From: Agarivorans sp. Toyoura001
Lineage (GTDB): Bacteria > Pseudomonadota > Gammaproteobacteria > Enterobacterales > Celerinatantimonadaceae
Direction of reading: 5' to 3'
Length of the DNA stretch: 64,000 nucleotides
Assembly (NCBI RefSeq): GCF_005405585.1
Contig: NZ_BJEQ01000004.1
Coordinates: 186,001 to 250,000, forward strand
The translations under genes were made by a program, and so were the position numbers. Positions 36,687 through 45,902 of the stretch are shown piece after piece; position 1 is the first letter of the stretch; each line of letters opens with the position of its first letter. The notes under the pieces were generated by a model. The model saw only the letters and a program-made list of their open reading frames with translations, was not told the origin of the DNA and made no database searches.

Positions 36687-36816
36687 AATAAGCGGATAAA
36701 AGGTGATTGATTAATAGTTAGCTATTTACGCTGAGTGCCGAGATTAACTGGCTTTCTGTTGTCATAATTTGTACAATTCGGCGCTTTTTTTAAATGGTCA
36801 GTCGTGGAGTTAAGCG

Positions 36817-37935
36817 ATGAGTGAAAATAAAACAAATTTACTTGATTTGAACCGAGACGGATTACGTAAGTTTTTCGCAGAGATCGGGGAAAAACCTTTC
36901 CGCGCCGATCAAGTAATGAAGTGGATCTATCACTTTGGCGTAGACGACTTCGATCAGATGAACAATATAAATAAAGCGCTGCGCGAGAAGCTTAAAAAAC
37001 AGGCCGAAGTAAAAGCGCCAGAAATTAGCACTGAACAACGCAGTGCCGATGGCACCATTAAGTGGGCTATGTTGGTGGCGGGGCAAGAAATTGAAACGGT
37101 TTATATCCCAGAGGGTGACCGAGCAACCCTGTGTGTTTCTTCACAAGTAGGTTGTGCCTTGGAATGTACTTTTTGTTCTACCGGGCAACAAGGCTTTAAC
37201 CGTAACCTAAAAGTGTCTGACATTATTGGCCAAGTATGGCGCGCAGCACAGGTAATTGGTCATAAGGGTGTTGAAGGTAAGCGACCTATTACTAACGTGG
37301 TTATGATGGGCATGGGTGAACCTCTGCTAAACCTGAGTAACCTGGTACCTGCTCTAGAGCTGATGCTGGATGATAATGGTTACGGCTTAAGTAAACGTCG
37401 CGTTACTGTTAGTACCTCTGGTGTAGTACCTGCCTTAGATAAACTAGGTGACCAGATAGATGTAGCCTTGGCGATTTCATTACATGCTTCTAACGATAAA
37501 CTTCGTAGCGAAATTATGCCGATCAATGATAAATACAACATTGAAGCATTTCTAGCCGGCGTTAAGCGTTACATTGATAAGTCTAATGCCAACCGTGGCA
37601 AGGTAACGGTTGAATACGTGTTACTAAATGGCGTTAACGATTCAATGGAGCAAGCGCACGAACTTGCCGAAGTGTTGCGCGATACGCCGTGTAAGATTAA
37701 TTTGATTCCGTTTAATCCATATCCAGGGTCTCCATTCACCAAACCAAGCAACAGCCGAGTGGATCGCTTCAGTAAAGTGTTGATGGAGTATGGCTCTACT
37801 GTGGTAGTGCGTAAAACTCGCGGAGACGATATTGACGCCGCTTGTGGGCAGTTAGCGGGTGACGTTGTCGACAGAACCAAAAGAACAATGAGAAAACGGA
37901 TGCAACAGCAAGAAATTTCAGTCACAATTCAATAA
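36817..37935 (+). CDS. rlmN: 23S rRNA (A2503-C2)/tRNA (A37-C2) methyltransferase
   Basis: A 372-residue radical-SAM enzyme. The cluster motif is [15 protein letters not shown] (CxxxCxxC), preceded by a catalytic Cys region near VGCALEC, and the SAM-binding GEP is in [10 protein letters not shown]. The second methyl-carrying Cys lies near [13 protein letters not shown]. It methylates C2 of A2503 in 23S rRNA and of A37 in some tRNAs. pilW follows 22 bases later. Confidence 0.97.
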   Translation: MSENKTNLLDLNRDGLRKFFAEIGEKPFRADQVMKWIYHFGVDDFDQMNNINKALREKLKKQAEVKAPEISTEQRSADGTIKWAMLVAGQEIETVYIPEGDRATLCVSSQVGCALECTFCSTGQQGFNRNLKVSDIIGQVWRAAQVIGHKGVEGKRPITNVVMMGMGEPLLNLSNLVPALELMLDDNGYGLSKRRVTVSTSGVVPALDKLGDQIDVALAISLHASNDKLRSEIMPINDKYNIEAFLAGVKRYIDKSNANRGKVTVEYVLLNGVNDSMEQAHELAEVLRDTPCKINLIPFNPYPGSPFTKPSNSRVDRFSKVLMEYGSTVVVRKTRGDDIDAACGQLAGDVVDRTKRTMRKRMQQQEISVTIQ

Positions 37936-37957
37936 CTAACCTTATCGTAGGATGGAT

Positions 37958-38731
37958 ATGAAACGCTGGTTGTACTTGTTTTTGGCGGTGTTTTTAGTGA
38001 CCGGTTGTGTCACTGAAACTCGCGTTGATGGCCAAGAAGTAAACAATAAAAATAATCAACTTGATAAAAATGCAGCGGCAAAAACCCGCATTAGCCTTGC
38101 ACTCCGTTACCTTGAAGCTGGCGATGCCGAGCAAGCTAAACGTAATCTTGAGTTAGCTCAAGAGCTTTCCCCTAATTTGGTCGATGTGTACATTGCCCAA
38201 GCTCACTTTTATCAGCGGGTTCGTCAACCTGACCGAGCGCTTGACGCCTATAAGCGCGCAAAATCGATTGAACCAAGAAATGGTGACGTATTAAATAACT
38301 ACGGCGCTATGTTGTGTCAGCAAAAGAAATACGATGAAGCTGAATCACTATTCAAACAAGCATTAGCTAATCCAGAATATGTGCAAGTGGCGGGTACTAA
38401 TGAAAATGCCGGTTTATGTGCGCTTAATGCTGGCGATTTAGACAAAGCACTAAAATACTTCACTAGTGCACTAGCTTACAATATTCGTCGTCCTGCATCA
38501 TTGCTTGGTGCGAGCGAGATTTACCTGCAAAAAAATAAACCAGAGCAAGCCCGCTTATATCTACAACGGTATGATAGTATGGCTCAAACTACTGCTGAGA
38601 GTGCCTTTGCTTGGGTTCGCCTAGAAAGCGCTGCTGATAACTTCGCAGAAGAAGCGCGCTGGGGATTAACGCTTCAACAGCAATTTCCTAAATCTGAACA
38701 GACTAAACGATATATAGCTAATGACTATTAA
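37958..38731 (+). CDS. pilW: Type IV pilus biogenesis/stability lipoprotein PilW (PilF)
   Basis: A 257-residue outer-membrane lipoprotein with TPR repeats that helps the PilQ secretin assemble. Signal and lipobox are LFLAVFLVTGC with Cys17. TPR-like units run through ALRYLEAGDAEQAKRNLELA, AKSIEPRNGDVLNNYGAML and ALNAGDLDKALKYFTSAL. ATG at 37958 is chosen because AGGA overlaps the alternative ATG at 37952. The stop overlaps rodZ by 11 bases. This order (rlmN-pilW-rodZ) is usual in pilus-bearing gammaproteobacteria. Confidence 0.92.
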   Translation: MKRWLYLFLAVFLVTGCVTETRVDGQEVNNKNNQLDKNAAAKTRISLALRYLEAGDAEQAKRNLELAQELSPNLVDVYIAQAHFYQRVRQPDRALDAYKRAKSIEPRNGDVLNNYGAMLCQQKKYDEAESLFKQALANPEYVQVAGTNENAGLCALNAGDLDKALKYFTSALAYNIRRPASLLGASEIYLQKNKPEQARLYLQRYDSMAQTTAESAFAWVRLESAADNFAEEARWGLTLQQQFPKSEQTKRYIANDY

Positions 38732-39752
38732 AGCCGAAATTGAGCCAGCTGAGCTAAGCGAAGACATTGAAGTTGTTAGCCCTGGCCAAATGCTACAAGA
38801 GGCGAGGGTGGCTGCTAAGTTGAGCCAAGGCCAAGTAGCCGAGCGCTTAAAGTTACGTTTGCAGGTAATTGTAGACATTGAAGCCGATAGTTTTGATAGT
38901 GGGCTGTCTACCACCTTTGTGAAAGGCTACTTGCGAGCGTATGCTCGTTTGCTGAATGTATCAGAAGATTTAGTATTATCTAGTTATACCCACCTACATG
39001 ATGCTCAAGAGCAGCGCACTGAAATGCAAAGCTTTTCGGGGCGTATTAAGCAAGAAACTCACGATAGCCGATTAATGAAGTTCACTTATTTAGTGGCTTT
39101 TGGCATCGTTGTGTTATTGGTCATGTGGTGGTGGCAAGAAAAAAATCAACAAAGCTTGTTTGATTCGCCTGAGCCTTCAGTGGTTGAAACCAGTGACAGC
39201 CCGATAATAGATCCGATTGCCCCCTCTCTTGAAAACCAAGATGTACTAGAGCCTCAATCAGAAAATTTTTTGGAACCTCAGCACAGTGAGACGGTATCTG
39301 AAGAGTCGGCGAGCGTTGAGCAAGTCACAGAGCCTGTTGAAGTAGAAACTCAAGCTGAAGCAGCACCAGAGCAAGCTAACACGGTGAACACTCCGGTTAA
39401 CGATACCGATCAGGCTGAACCACTATCTGCTGAACTTAACACTGTTGTTGAGCCAGTCAATCAAGTGCAGTCTGCGGCGGCAGAAACACAGCAAACACCG
39501 GCCGCTAACTTTACCGCGCTTACCATGAGTTTTGACAATGAATGCTGGGTGGAAGTGCGCGACGCCGATGGCAAACGCCTAGTTGCAGATATTAAAAAGG
39601 CAGGCCAAAGCCTGTCAGTGAGTGGTCCAGCACCTTACAGCATTGTGTTAGGCACAAATGCTGGCGTTAGTGTGAAATACGGACAAGAGAACATCGATTT
39701 ATCGTCATTTAAAGGCGGTAAAGTGGTGCGAATGACAATACCTAACAACTAA
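38721..39752 (+). CDS. rodZ: Cytoskeleton protein RodZ
   Basis: A 343-residue inner-membrane protein that couples MreB to the elongasome. The N-terminal cytoplasmic HTH domain (GQMLQEARVAAKLSQGQVAERLKL, about 20-90) binds MreB. One transmembrane helix (YLVAFGIVVLLVMWWW) lies near 115-130. An acidic, Pro/Glu/Gln/Val-rich linker is followed by a C-terminal beta domain (NECWVEVRDADGKRL). It starts within the end of pilW and is followed by ispG after 12 bases. Confidence 0.94.
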   Translation: MTIKAEIEPAELSEDIEVVSPGQMLQEARVAAKLSQGQVAERLKLRLQVIVDIEADSFDSGLSTTFVKGYLRAYARLLNVSEDLVLSSYTHLHDAQEQRTEMQSFSGRIKQETHDSRLMKFTYLVAFGIVVLLVMWWWQEKNQQSLFDSPEPSVVETSDSPIIDPIAPSLENQDVLEPQSENFLEPQHSETVSEESASVEQVTEPVEVETQAEAAPEQANTVNTPVNDTDQAEPLSAELNTVVEPVNQVQSAAAETQQTPAANFTALTMSFDNECWVEVRDADGKRLVADIKKAGQSLSVSGPAPYSIVLGTNAGVSVKYGQENIDLSSFKGGKVVRMTIPNN

Positions 39753-39764
39753 GACCTTTCGAGT

Positions 39765-40859
39765 ATGATGAACCAGCCAACTCCAATTAAACGCCGTAAA
39801 TCAACTCAAATTATGGTGGGTAATGTACCTGTAGGCGGAGGCGCGCCTATTACCGTGCAGTCAATGACCAATACCCGCACCGACGACGTAGCTGCTACAG
39901 TTGAGCAGATAAACCGTATTGCTGCAGTGGGCGGTGATATTGTTCGCGTATCGGTACCTACTATGGATGCAGCAGAAGCCTTTAGAAAGATAAAGCAGCA
40001 AGTGTCTATTCCGGTGATTGCAGATATTCATTTTGATTATCGTATTGCCCTTAAAGTGGCTGAATACGGCGCTGATTGTTTACGTATAAACCCAGGTAAC
40101 ATTGGTAACGAACAACGGATCCGCTCAGTGGTCGATGCCGCTAAAGACCGTAATATTCCGATTCGTATTGGTGTAAATGGCGGTTCTTTAGAAAAAGACC
40201 TCCAAGAAAAATATGGCGAACCTACGCCAGACGCTTTGGTTGAATCTGCCATGCGCCATGTTGATATTCTTGACCGCCTTAATTTTGATCAATTTAAAGT
40301 AAGCGTTAAAGCATCAGATGTGTTCTTGGCTGTTGGTGCTTATCAAGGTTTGGCTTCGCGGATTGACCAACCTTTACATCTCGGCATTACCGAAGCTGGC
40401 GGCTTGCGCAGTGGTTCAGTTAAGTCGGCAGTGGGCTTGGGCATGTTATTGTCGCAAGGCATTGGTGATACATTGCGTGTATCGCTGGCAGCTGATCCCG
40501 TTGAAGAAATTAAAGTCGGTTTTGATATTCTTAAATCCTTACGAATACGTGCTCGCGGAATTAATTTTATTGCGTGCCCAAGCTGTTCACGCCAAGAGTT
40601 TGATGTAATTGCCACGGTTAATGCCCTAGAGCAGCGCTTGGAAGACATTGTAGAGCCAATGGATGTGTCTATCATTGGTTGTGTAGTGAATGGGCCAGGC
40701 GAAGCGCTTATCTCCGATTTGGGCATTACTGGCGGCAATAAAAAAAGCGGCTATTACCAAGATGGCGTGCGTCAAAAAGAGCGTTTTGACAACGACGACT
40801 TAGTGGATGCGCTAGAAGCAAAAATACGCTCGCGCATCGCTGTTAAAAACATTAGCTAG
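39765..40859 (+). CDS. ispG: (E)-4-hydroxy-3-methylbut-2-enyl-diphosphate synthase
   Basis: A 364-residue [4Fe-4S] enzyme of the MEP isoprenoid pathway. [19 protein letters not shown] begins the barrel. [11 protein letters not shown] and [11 protein letters not shown] supply the cluster cysteines. It needs clusters made by the isc genes upstream. Two adjoining ATGs (39765, 39768) are possible. The gene is slightly shorter at the C terminus than E. coli IspG (372). Confidence 0.97.
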   Translation: MMNQPTPIKRRKSTQIMVGNVPVGGGAPITVQSMTNTRTDDVAATVEQINRIAAVGGDIVRVSVPTMDAAEAFRKIKQQVSIPVIADIHFDYRIALKVAEYGADCLRINPGNIGNEQRIRSVVDAAKDRNIPIRIGVNGGSLEKDLQEKYGEPTPDALVESAMRHVDILDRLNFDQFKVSVKASDVFLAVGAYQGLASRIDQPLHLGITEAGGLRSGSVKSAVGLGMLLSQGIGDTLRVSLAADPVEEIKVGFDILKSLRIRARGINFIACPSCSRQEFDVIATVNALEQRLEDIVEPMDVSIIGCVVNGPGEALISDLGITGGNKKSGYYQDGVRQKERFDNDDLVDALEAKIRSRIAVKNIS

Positions 40860-40890
40860 TCGCGCAACCGCAAATAATTTACCTCTATGG

Positions 40891-40919
40891 TTAAAGGCCC
40901 TATAATCGAGGGCCTTTAA
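40891..40919 (+). terminator. Perfect hairpin between ispG and hisS, terminator-like or leader element
   Basis: An 11-bp perfect stem TTAAAGGCCCT / AGGGCCTTTAA with a 7-base loop, but no T tract behind it. It could be a weak terminator, or an RNA-processing or attenuating hairpin in the hisS leader. Confidence 0.45.
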
Positions 40920-40950
40920 TAGTTATTGACCTGTTTTATTCGAGATTAAT

Positions 40951-42228
40951 GTGGCTAAACAAATACAAGCAATACGTGGCATGAATGATTGCCTTCCAAG
41001 TGATACACCTGCTTGGCAAAAGGTAGAATCAGTTATCCGTGAAGTGGTTGCCGCTTACGGTTACAACGAAATTAGAATGCCAATTGTTGAAAGTACAGAT
41101 TTGTTTAAGCGCTCTATCGGTGAAGTAACCGATATCGTTGAAAAAGAAATGTACACTTTTGACGACCGCAATGGCGACAGCTTAACCCTGCGACCAGAAG
41201 GTACAGCAAGTTGTGTACGTGCAGGTAATCAAGCAGGTTTACTGTATAACCAAGAGCAACGCCTTTGGTATATGGGACCAATGTTTCGCCATGAGCGACC
41301 GCAGAAAGGCCGCTATCGTCAGTTCCATCAAGTAGGTATTGAGTCGTTTGGTATTGCAAGCGCTGATATAGATGCTGAAGTGATTATGTTGTCGGCGCGT
41401 TTTTGGAAAGCCTTTGGCTTAGAAAAACACGTTACACTGGAGCTAAACAGTTTAGGCTCTAACGAAGCGCGCGCTAACTACCGTGATGCTTTAATCGCTT
41501 ACTTAGAATTACATAAAGACGCGCTCGATGAAGATGCTAAACGTCGTATGTACGATAACCCATTACGTGTACTAGACAGCAAGAACCCAGAGGTTCAAGC
41601 GGCATTAGCTGATGCACCGAGTTTAAATGAGTACCTCGACCAAGAAAGCGTAGAGCACTTTGATAAATTACGCTCTTTGCTTGATAACGCGGGTATCGAG
41701 TACACAATAAATCCTCGTTTAGTACGAGGTTTAGATTATTACAACCGCACCGTATTTGAATGGGTAACCAGCAGCCTGGGTTCACAAGGTACTGTGTGTG
41801 CTGGCGGCCGATACGATGGCTTAGTTGAGCAACTCGGTGGTAAAGCCACTCCTGCTGTTGGTTTTGCCATGGGTATGGAGCGTTTAGTATTGCTGTTGGA
41901 AACGCTGGAACTATTGGGTGATTTACCGACAGGCGCCGATGTTTATGTGATCAATGCTGGAGAAGGGACACTTGGAGCAGCATTTTCATTAGCTGAACAA
42001 TTGCGAGATGCGTTACCCTCTGTGCGGGTGATGAGCCACTGTGGCGGTGGTAACTTTAAGAAACAATTTAAGCGTGCTGATAAATCAGGCGCGAAAGTAG
42101 CGCTAATCATCGGCGATGATGAGTTAGCCAATCAGCAAGTTACTGTTAAGTACCTGCGTCAAGATATTCAACAGCAGTGCATCGCTCAATCTGAGTTAGT
42201 TGCTTTGCTTAATACCGTATTAGTTTAG
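40951..42228 (+). CDS. hisS: Histidine-tRNA ligase
   Basis: A 425-residue class II synthetase. Motif 2 is [21 protein letters not shown], the histidine loop is [16 protein letters not shown], and motif 3 is [15 protein letters not shown]. The anticodon-binding domain starts after residue 325. The start is GTG with a weak ribosome site (GAGA). yfgM follows after 13 bases. Confidence 0.97.
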   Translation: MAKQIQAIRGMNDCLPSDTPAWQKVESVIREVVAAYGYNEIRMPIVESTDLFKRSIGEVTDIVEKEMYTFDDRNGDSLTLRPEGTASCVRAGNQAGLLYNQEQRLWYMGPMFRHERPQKGRYRQFHQVGIESFGIASADIDAEVIMLSARFWKAFGLEKHVTLELNSLGSNEARANYRDALIAYLELHKDALDEDAKRRMYDNPLRVLDSKNPEVQAALADAPSLNEYLDQESVEHFDKLRSLLDNAGIEYTINPRLVRGLDYYNRTVFEWVTSSLGSQGTVCAGGRYDGLVEQLGGKATPAVGFAMGMERLVLLLETLELLGDLPTGADVYVINAGEGTLGAAFSLAEQLRDALPSVRVMSHCGGGNFKKQFKRADKSGAKVALIIGDDELANQQVTVKYLRQDIQQQCIAQSELVALLNTVLV

Positions 42229-42241
42229 TTAAGGAGAGACA

Positions 42242-42877
42242 GTGGACATTTATTCTACTGAGGAACAGCAAGTTCAAGCCATCAAAGACTGGTGGAAAAA
42301 GAATGGAACATCAGTGATCGGCGGTTCTGTATTAGGTTTAGCAGCAGTATTTGGCTGGCGATATTTTGGTGAGTATCAGGTTAGTCAGCAAGAAGCTGCT
42401 TCAGATGCCTACGAGCAAGCTGTTACTCAACTAGCGCTTAATTCAGAAGAACTCACTCCTTTAGTTAATTATGTCGCTGCTAATCAAGGCGACAAGAATT
42501 ATTCAGTGTTTGCTTCTTTGTTGTTAGCCAAAGAATTAGTGGCTAAAGAAGATTTTGCGCAAGCCCAAACACAACTTCAGTTGGCTTTAAATGGCGCACC
42601 AGAAGAGCTAAAAGGCATGGTTTATACACGGTTAGCACGTGTACAAGCTCAACAAGCTGCATTTGATGACGCGCTAGCAAGTTTAGAGATGGTTAGTGAC
42701 CCAGCTCTAGTGGCTACTGTTGAAATTATTAAAGGTGATATTTATCTTCAACAAGGTGAAAACGCGATGGCTCGTCAAGCATACCAAGCAGCAGTCGCTG
42801 CCGGTGCCGCAGAGCAAGACCCTAGCGTAAACCTTAAATTGAACGACCTAACTGAAGTTGAGGCCGCAAATGGTTAA
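42242..42877 (+). CDS. yfgM: SecYEG-ancillary membrane protein YfgM
   Basis: A 211-residue protein with one N-terminal helix (GTSVIGGSVLGLAAVFGWRYF) and a periplasmic TPR-like region (tetratricopeptide-like DUF2133). It links the Sec translocon with periplasmic chaperones such as PpiD. Start GTG with GGAGAG upstream. Overlaps bamB by 8 bases. Confidence 0.92.
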   Translation: MDIYSTEEQQVQAIKDWWKKNGTSVIGGSVLGLAAVFGWRYFGEYQVSQQEAASDAYEQAVTQLALNSEELTPLVNYVAANQGDKNYSVFASLLLAKELVAKEDFAQAQTQLQLALNGAPEELKGMVYTRLARVQAQQAAFDDALASLEMVSDPALVATVEIIKGDIYLQQGENAMARQAYQAAVAAGAAEQDPSVNLKLNDLTEVEAANG

Positions 42878-44060
42878 AGCTTGGCGTAGTGTCAGCTTAG
42901 CTTGTTTACTTGTTGGTTTGTCAGCTTGTTCTTTGTTCAACTCTGAAGAAGATGTTGTACAAATGGCACCAGTGCCAGAGTTTAGCAACCAGTTTACGGT
43001 GGCTAAGCAGTGGGAAACTCGAGTAGGCGATGGTGTAGAGAAATACTTTTCGGCCTTGTCGCCGGTGGTGGCTTACGATTCAGTATTTGCTGCCTCCCGT
43101 TTTGGCGAGATCCGTGCTTTTGACTTAAATGGTAAACGCCTATGGCAACAAAACCTTTCCAAAGTTGAAAGTAACAATCGCTTCTCTGGTAATACGCCTA
43201 ATGCGCGTATTTCTGGCGGTTTAACTGCAGCTTACAAACGTATTTATCTTGGCACTGAAAATGCTGATGTATTTGCCTTAGATGCTGAAACAGGCGACAT
43301 TGTTTGGCAAGCCGCCGTGTCTGGCGAAGTACTAGCAAAACCTGCTGTAGAAGATAGTGTGGTAGTGGTGATGACCAGCAATGGTCATTTAGTGGCTCTT
43401 GATGCGCACAGTGGTGAGCAAAAGTGGGACATTAAAATCGACCAACCTTCGTTGTCATTACGAAGTAAAGCGGCAGCGGTTATTTCTAATGGTGCAATCA
43501 TTTTAGGCCGCAGCGACGGTAAGATTGGTTTGTATTTGCTAGAAAGTGGCCAGTTATTATTTGAAAGCAAGCTCGCTCAGCCTAAAGGCTCTACTGAAAT
43601 TGACCGCATTGTCGATGTAGATAGTCGACCGGTGTTAGTTGGCTCGCAGCTATACGCCGTAGCGTACAACGGCAACCTTGTGTCGGTAAATTTACGCAGT
43701 GGTGAAGAGCAATGGAGACGTAGTTACTCAGCCTACCAAAATTTAGCAACTGCGGGCTTAAGCTTGTTTGTTACCGATGTGAGCGACAATGTTTATAGCA
43801 TTGAGCGCAATAATGGTGTTGAACAGTGGACCCAAGGTGCGCTGTCTTACCGCATTGTTACCGCACCAGCGATAGACGGTAATCAAATCATCGTTGGCGA
43901 CAGCGAAGGTTACTTATATTGGATAAACCGAGAAACTGGTGAATTTACTAGCAAAATGTTAGTAGATAAAAGCGGCTTATATGTTGCGCCTGTGGTAACC
44001 TCCGACAAAATTATCGTTCAAACACGAAATGGTAAGCTAATTGCGCTAGATCGCAGTTAA
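42870..44060 (+). CDS. bamB: Outer-membrane assembly factor BamB
   Basis: A 396-residue beta-propeller lipoprotein of the BAM complex, which inserts outer-membrane proteins. The lipobox is LVGLSAC with Cys at about 20. Repeating PQQ-like blades are visible (YLGTENADVFALDAETGDIVWQ, GHLVALDAHSGEQKW, GNLVSVNLRSGEEQWRR). The ATG at 42870 with GAGG upstream gives a clean signal; an earlier TTG does not. Confidence 0.95.
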   Translation: MVKAWRSVSLACLLVGLSACSLFNSEEDVVQMAPVPEFSNQFTVAKQWETRVGDGVEKYFSALSPVVAYDSVFAASRFGEIRAFDLNGKRLWQQNLSKVESNNRFSGNTPNARISGGLTAAYKRIYLGTENADVFALDAETGDIVWQAAVSGEVLAKPAVEDSVVVVMTSNGHLVALDAHSGEQKWDIKIDQPSLSLRSKAAAVISNGAIILGRSDGKIGLYLLESGQLLFESKLAQPKGSTEIDRIVDVDSRPVLVGSQLYAVAYNGNLVSVNLRSGEEQWRRSYSAYQNLATAGLSLFVTDVSDNVYSIERNNGVEQWTQGALSYRIVTAPAIDGNQIIVGDSEGYLYWINRETGEFTSKMLVDKSGLYVAPVVTSDKIIVQTRNGKLIALDRS

Positions 44061-44079
44061 GTTGTTATAATTGTGTACA

Positions 44080-44114
44080 AAAGGCTCATGATTAATTGAT
44101 CATGAGCCTTTGTC
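44080..44114 (+). terminator. Perfect hairpin between bamB and der, weak terminator or attenuator
   Basis: A 13-bp perfect stem (44080-44092 AAAGGCTCATGAT / 44099-44111) with a 6-base loop, followed only by TG. The short T tract suggests partial termination, separating bamB from der expression. Confidence 0.5.
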
Positions 44115-44144
44115 ATGTCATGTATTCTAAAAAATGAGGCCCTT

Positions 44145-45614
44145 ATGCTTCCTGTTGTAGCCTTAGTGGGACGCCCAAACGTTGGCAAATCTACATTATT
44201 TAATCGCCTTACGCGCAGCAGGGATGCGCTAGTAGCCGACTTTCCTGGGCTTACTCGCGACCGCAAGTACGGACAAGCTAAAGTAGCCGAGCAAGAATTC
44301 ATTGTTATTGATACCGGTGGTATCGATGGTGATGAAGAAGGTATCGATGCGATGATGGCGCAGCAATCTTTGCAAGCCATTGAAGAAGCTGACGCCGTAT
44401 TATTTTTGGTTGATGCTCGTTCGGGCATGACAGTTGCGGATGAAGCTATTGCGCATCATCTGCGCAAGCAAGAAAAGAAAATTTTCTTGGTGGCCAATAA
44501 AACTGACGGTATTGATGCTGATGCAGCCTGTGGCGAGTTTTACGCTTTAGCCCTTGGTGAAGTTCACCACATTGCAGCCGCTCATGGTCGTGGCGTGAAC
44601 ATGCTACTCGAAGAAGCTTTACGTCCGTTTGTTACCGAGCAGGCAGAGCTACAATCTGATGAATTAGAGCCTAGCTTAGATGAGACTCGTGAGATGAGTG
44701 AGTCTGAACTGGATGAGCTCGCTCAGAAGTTTGCTGATTTGCCGATTAAGTTAGCGATTGTGGGTCGCCCGAACGTGGGGAAATCTACGCTAACAAACCG
44801 GATTTTAGGTGAAGACCGGGTTGTTGTTTACGACATGCCGGGTACCACACGTGACAGTATTTACATACCGATGCAGCGTGAAGATCAAGACTACATTTTG
44901 ATTGATACGGCGGGAGTACGTAAACGTGGCAAAGTGACAGAAGTTGTTGAGAAGTTCTCAGTAATTAAAACGCTTAAAGCCATTGAAGATGCTAACGTCG
45001 TAATGTTAGTGATTGATGCTAAAGACGGTATCTCTGATCAAGACTTAAGCTTGTTAGGTTTTGTACTTAATGCTGGTCGTGCTTTAGTGCTTGCAGTGAA
45101 CAAATGGGATGGTTTAGACAACGACCATAAAGAGCGTATTAAAACAGAATTAGATCGCCGTTTAGGCTTTATTGATTTTGCACGTGTTCATTTCATCTCT
45201 GCTTTGCACGGTACTGGTGTTGGTCACTTGTATGAAAGCGTTCAAGAGGCATACAGCAGCGCCACTAAGCGCGTTTCTACTTCGATGCTGACACGTATCA
45301 TGCAAATGGCTCAAGACGACCACCAGCCGCCGTTAGTGCGCGGCCGTAGGGTTAAATTACGTTATGCTCACGCAGGTGGTTACAATCCTCCGCGCATTGT
45401 GGTTCATGGTAATCAAGTAAACTCGTTGCCCGATGCGTATAAGCGCTACTTGATGAATTACTACCGTAAAGCTTTAGAGATTATGGGGACACCTATTCGC
45501 GTAGAATTTAAAGAAGGCGAAAACCCATTTTCAGAGAAGAAGTCAAAACTTACTCTGGCGCAAGAACGTCGCCGTAAAAAGATGCAAACTGTAAGTCGGT
45601 ATAAAAAGAAATAA
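44145..45614 (+). CDS. der: Ribosome biogenesis GTPase Der
   Basis: A 489-residue GTPase with two tandem G domains acting in 50S assembly. The first is [20 protein letters not shown] with DTGG and NKTD. The second is [20 protein letters not shown] with DTAG and NKWD. A C-terminal KH-like domain ends in a basic tail ([18 protein letters not shown]). The start at 44145 gives the family N terminus [10 protein letters not shown] with GAGG upstream; ATG 44115 falls just after the hairpin and adds ten unconserved residues. Confidence 0.97.
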   Translation: MLPVVALVGRPNVGKSTLFNRLTRSRDALVADFPGLTRDRKYGQAKVAEQEFIVIDTGGIDGDEEGIDAMMAQQSLQAIEEADAVLFLVDARSGMTVADEAIAHHLRKQEKKIFLVANKTDGIDADAACGEFYALALGEVHHIAAAHGRGVNMLLEEALRPFVTEQAELQSDELEPSLDETREMSESELDELAQKFADLPIKLAIVGRPNVGKSTLTNRILGEDRVVVYDMPGTTRDSIYIPMQREDQDYILIDTAGVRKRGKVTEVVEKFSVIKTLKAIEDANVVMLVIDAKDGISDQDLSLLGFVLNAGRALVLAVNKWDGLDNDHKERIKTELDRRLGFIDFARVHFISALHGTGVGHLYESVQEAYSSATKRVSTSMLTRIMQMAQDDHQPPLVRGRRVKLRYAHAGGYNPPRIVVHGNQVNSLPDAYKRYLMNYYRKALEIMGTPIRVEFKEGENPFSEKKSKLTLAQERRRKKMQTVSRYKKK

Positions 45615-45626
45615 TTGGAGTTAGCC

Positions 45627-45857
45627 ATGAGTATTGAAATTGCTTGCCCAGAATGTGATGGTGAACTGCAGCACGAACACGACCATTGGTTGTGTGGCGC
45701 TTGTCATCATCAATTTTTACAACGAGTGCACTGTGATAAATGTGATGCCGAGTTGGAAAAGTTAAAAGCCTGTGGTGCAGTGGACTACTTTTGTAATAGC
45801 TGTAATGAACTGAAGTCTAAGCGGGCCGTGATAAGGCGGTTTGAGCGTTTAGCTTAA
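45627..45857 (+). CDS. yfgJ: Zinc-ribbon protein YfgJ
   Basis: A 76-residue protein with two CxxC zinc-ribbon units: CPECDG with CGAC, and CDKCDAEL with CNSC. The diagnostic LKACGAVDYFCNSC segment matches E. coli YfgJ. Function unknown. The ATG at 45627 has GGAG six bases upstream. It directly follows der, as in E. coli. Confidence 0.9.
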   Translation: MSIEIACPECDGELQHEHDHWLCGACHHQFLQRVHCDKCDAELEKLKACGAVDYFCNSCNELKSKRAVIRRFERLA

Positions 45858-45859
45858 TT

Positions 45860-45888
45860 AAAAAAGACGGCCATGGCCGTCTTTTTTA
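45860..45888. terminator. Bidirectional terminator between yfgJ and the LuxR/hydrolase gene
   Basis: A near-perfect palindrome of AAAAAGACGGCC and GGCCGTCTTTTT with T tracts on both strands, between convergent genes. Confidence 0.9.
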
Positions 45889-45902
45889 TTGTTTGTTTAT
45901 AA

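Noticed and set aside
36763-36780. A stretch upstream of rlmN sharing about 12 bases (TAATTTGTACAA) with the csp-leader palindrome
   Set aside because: The second half of the palindrome is not conserved and the match is AT-rich; probably chance.
40343-40738. A 131-codon minus-strand open frame inside ispG
   Set aside because: Antisense shadow of the highly conserved ispG coding sequence.
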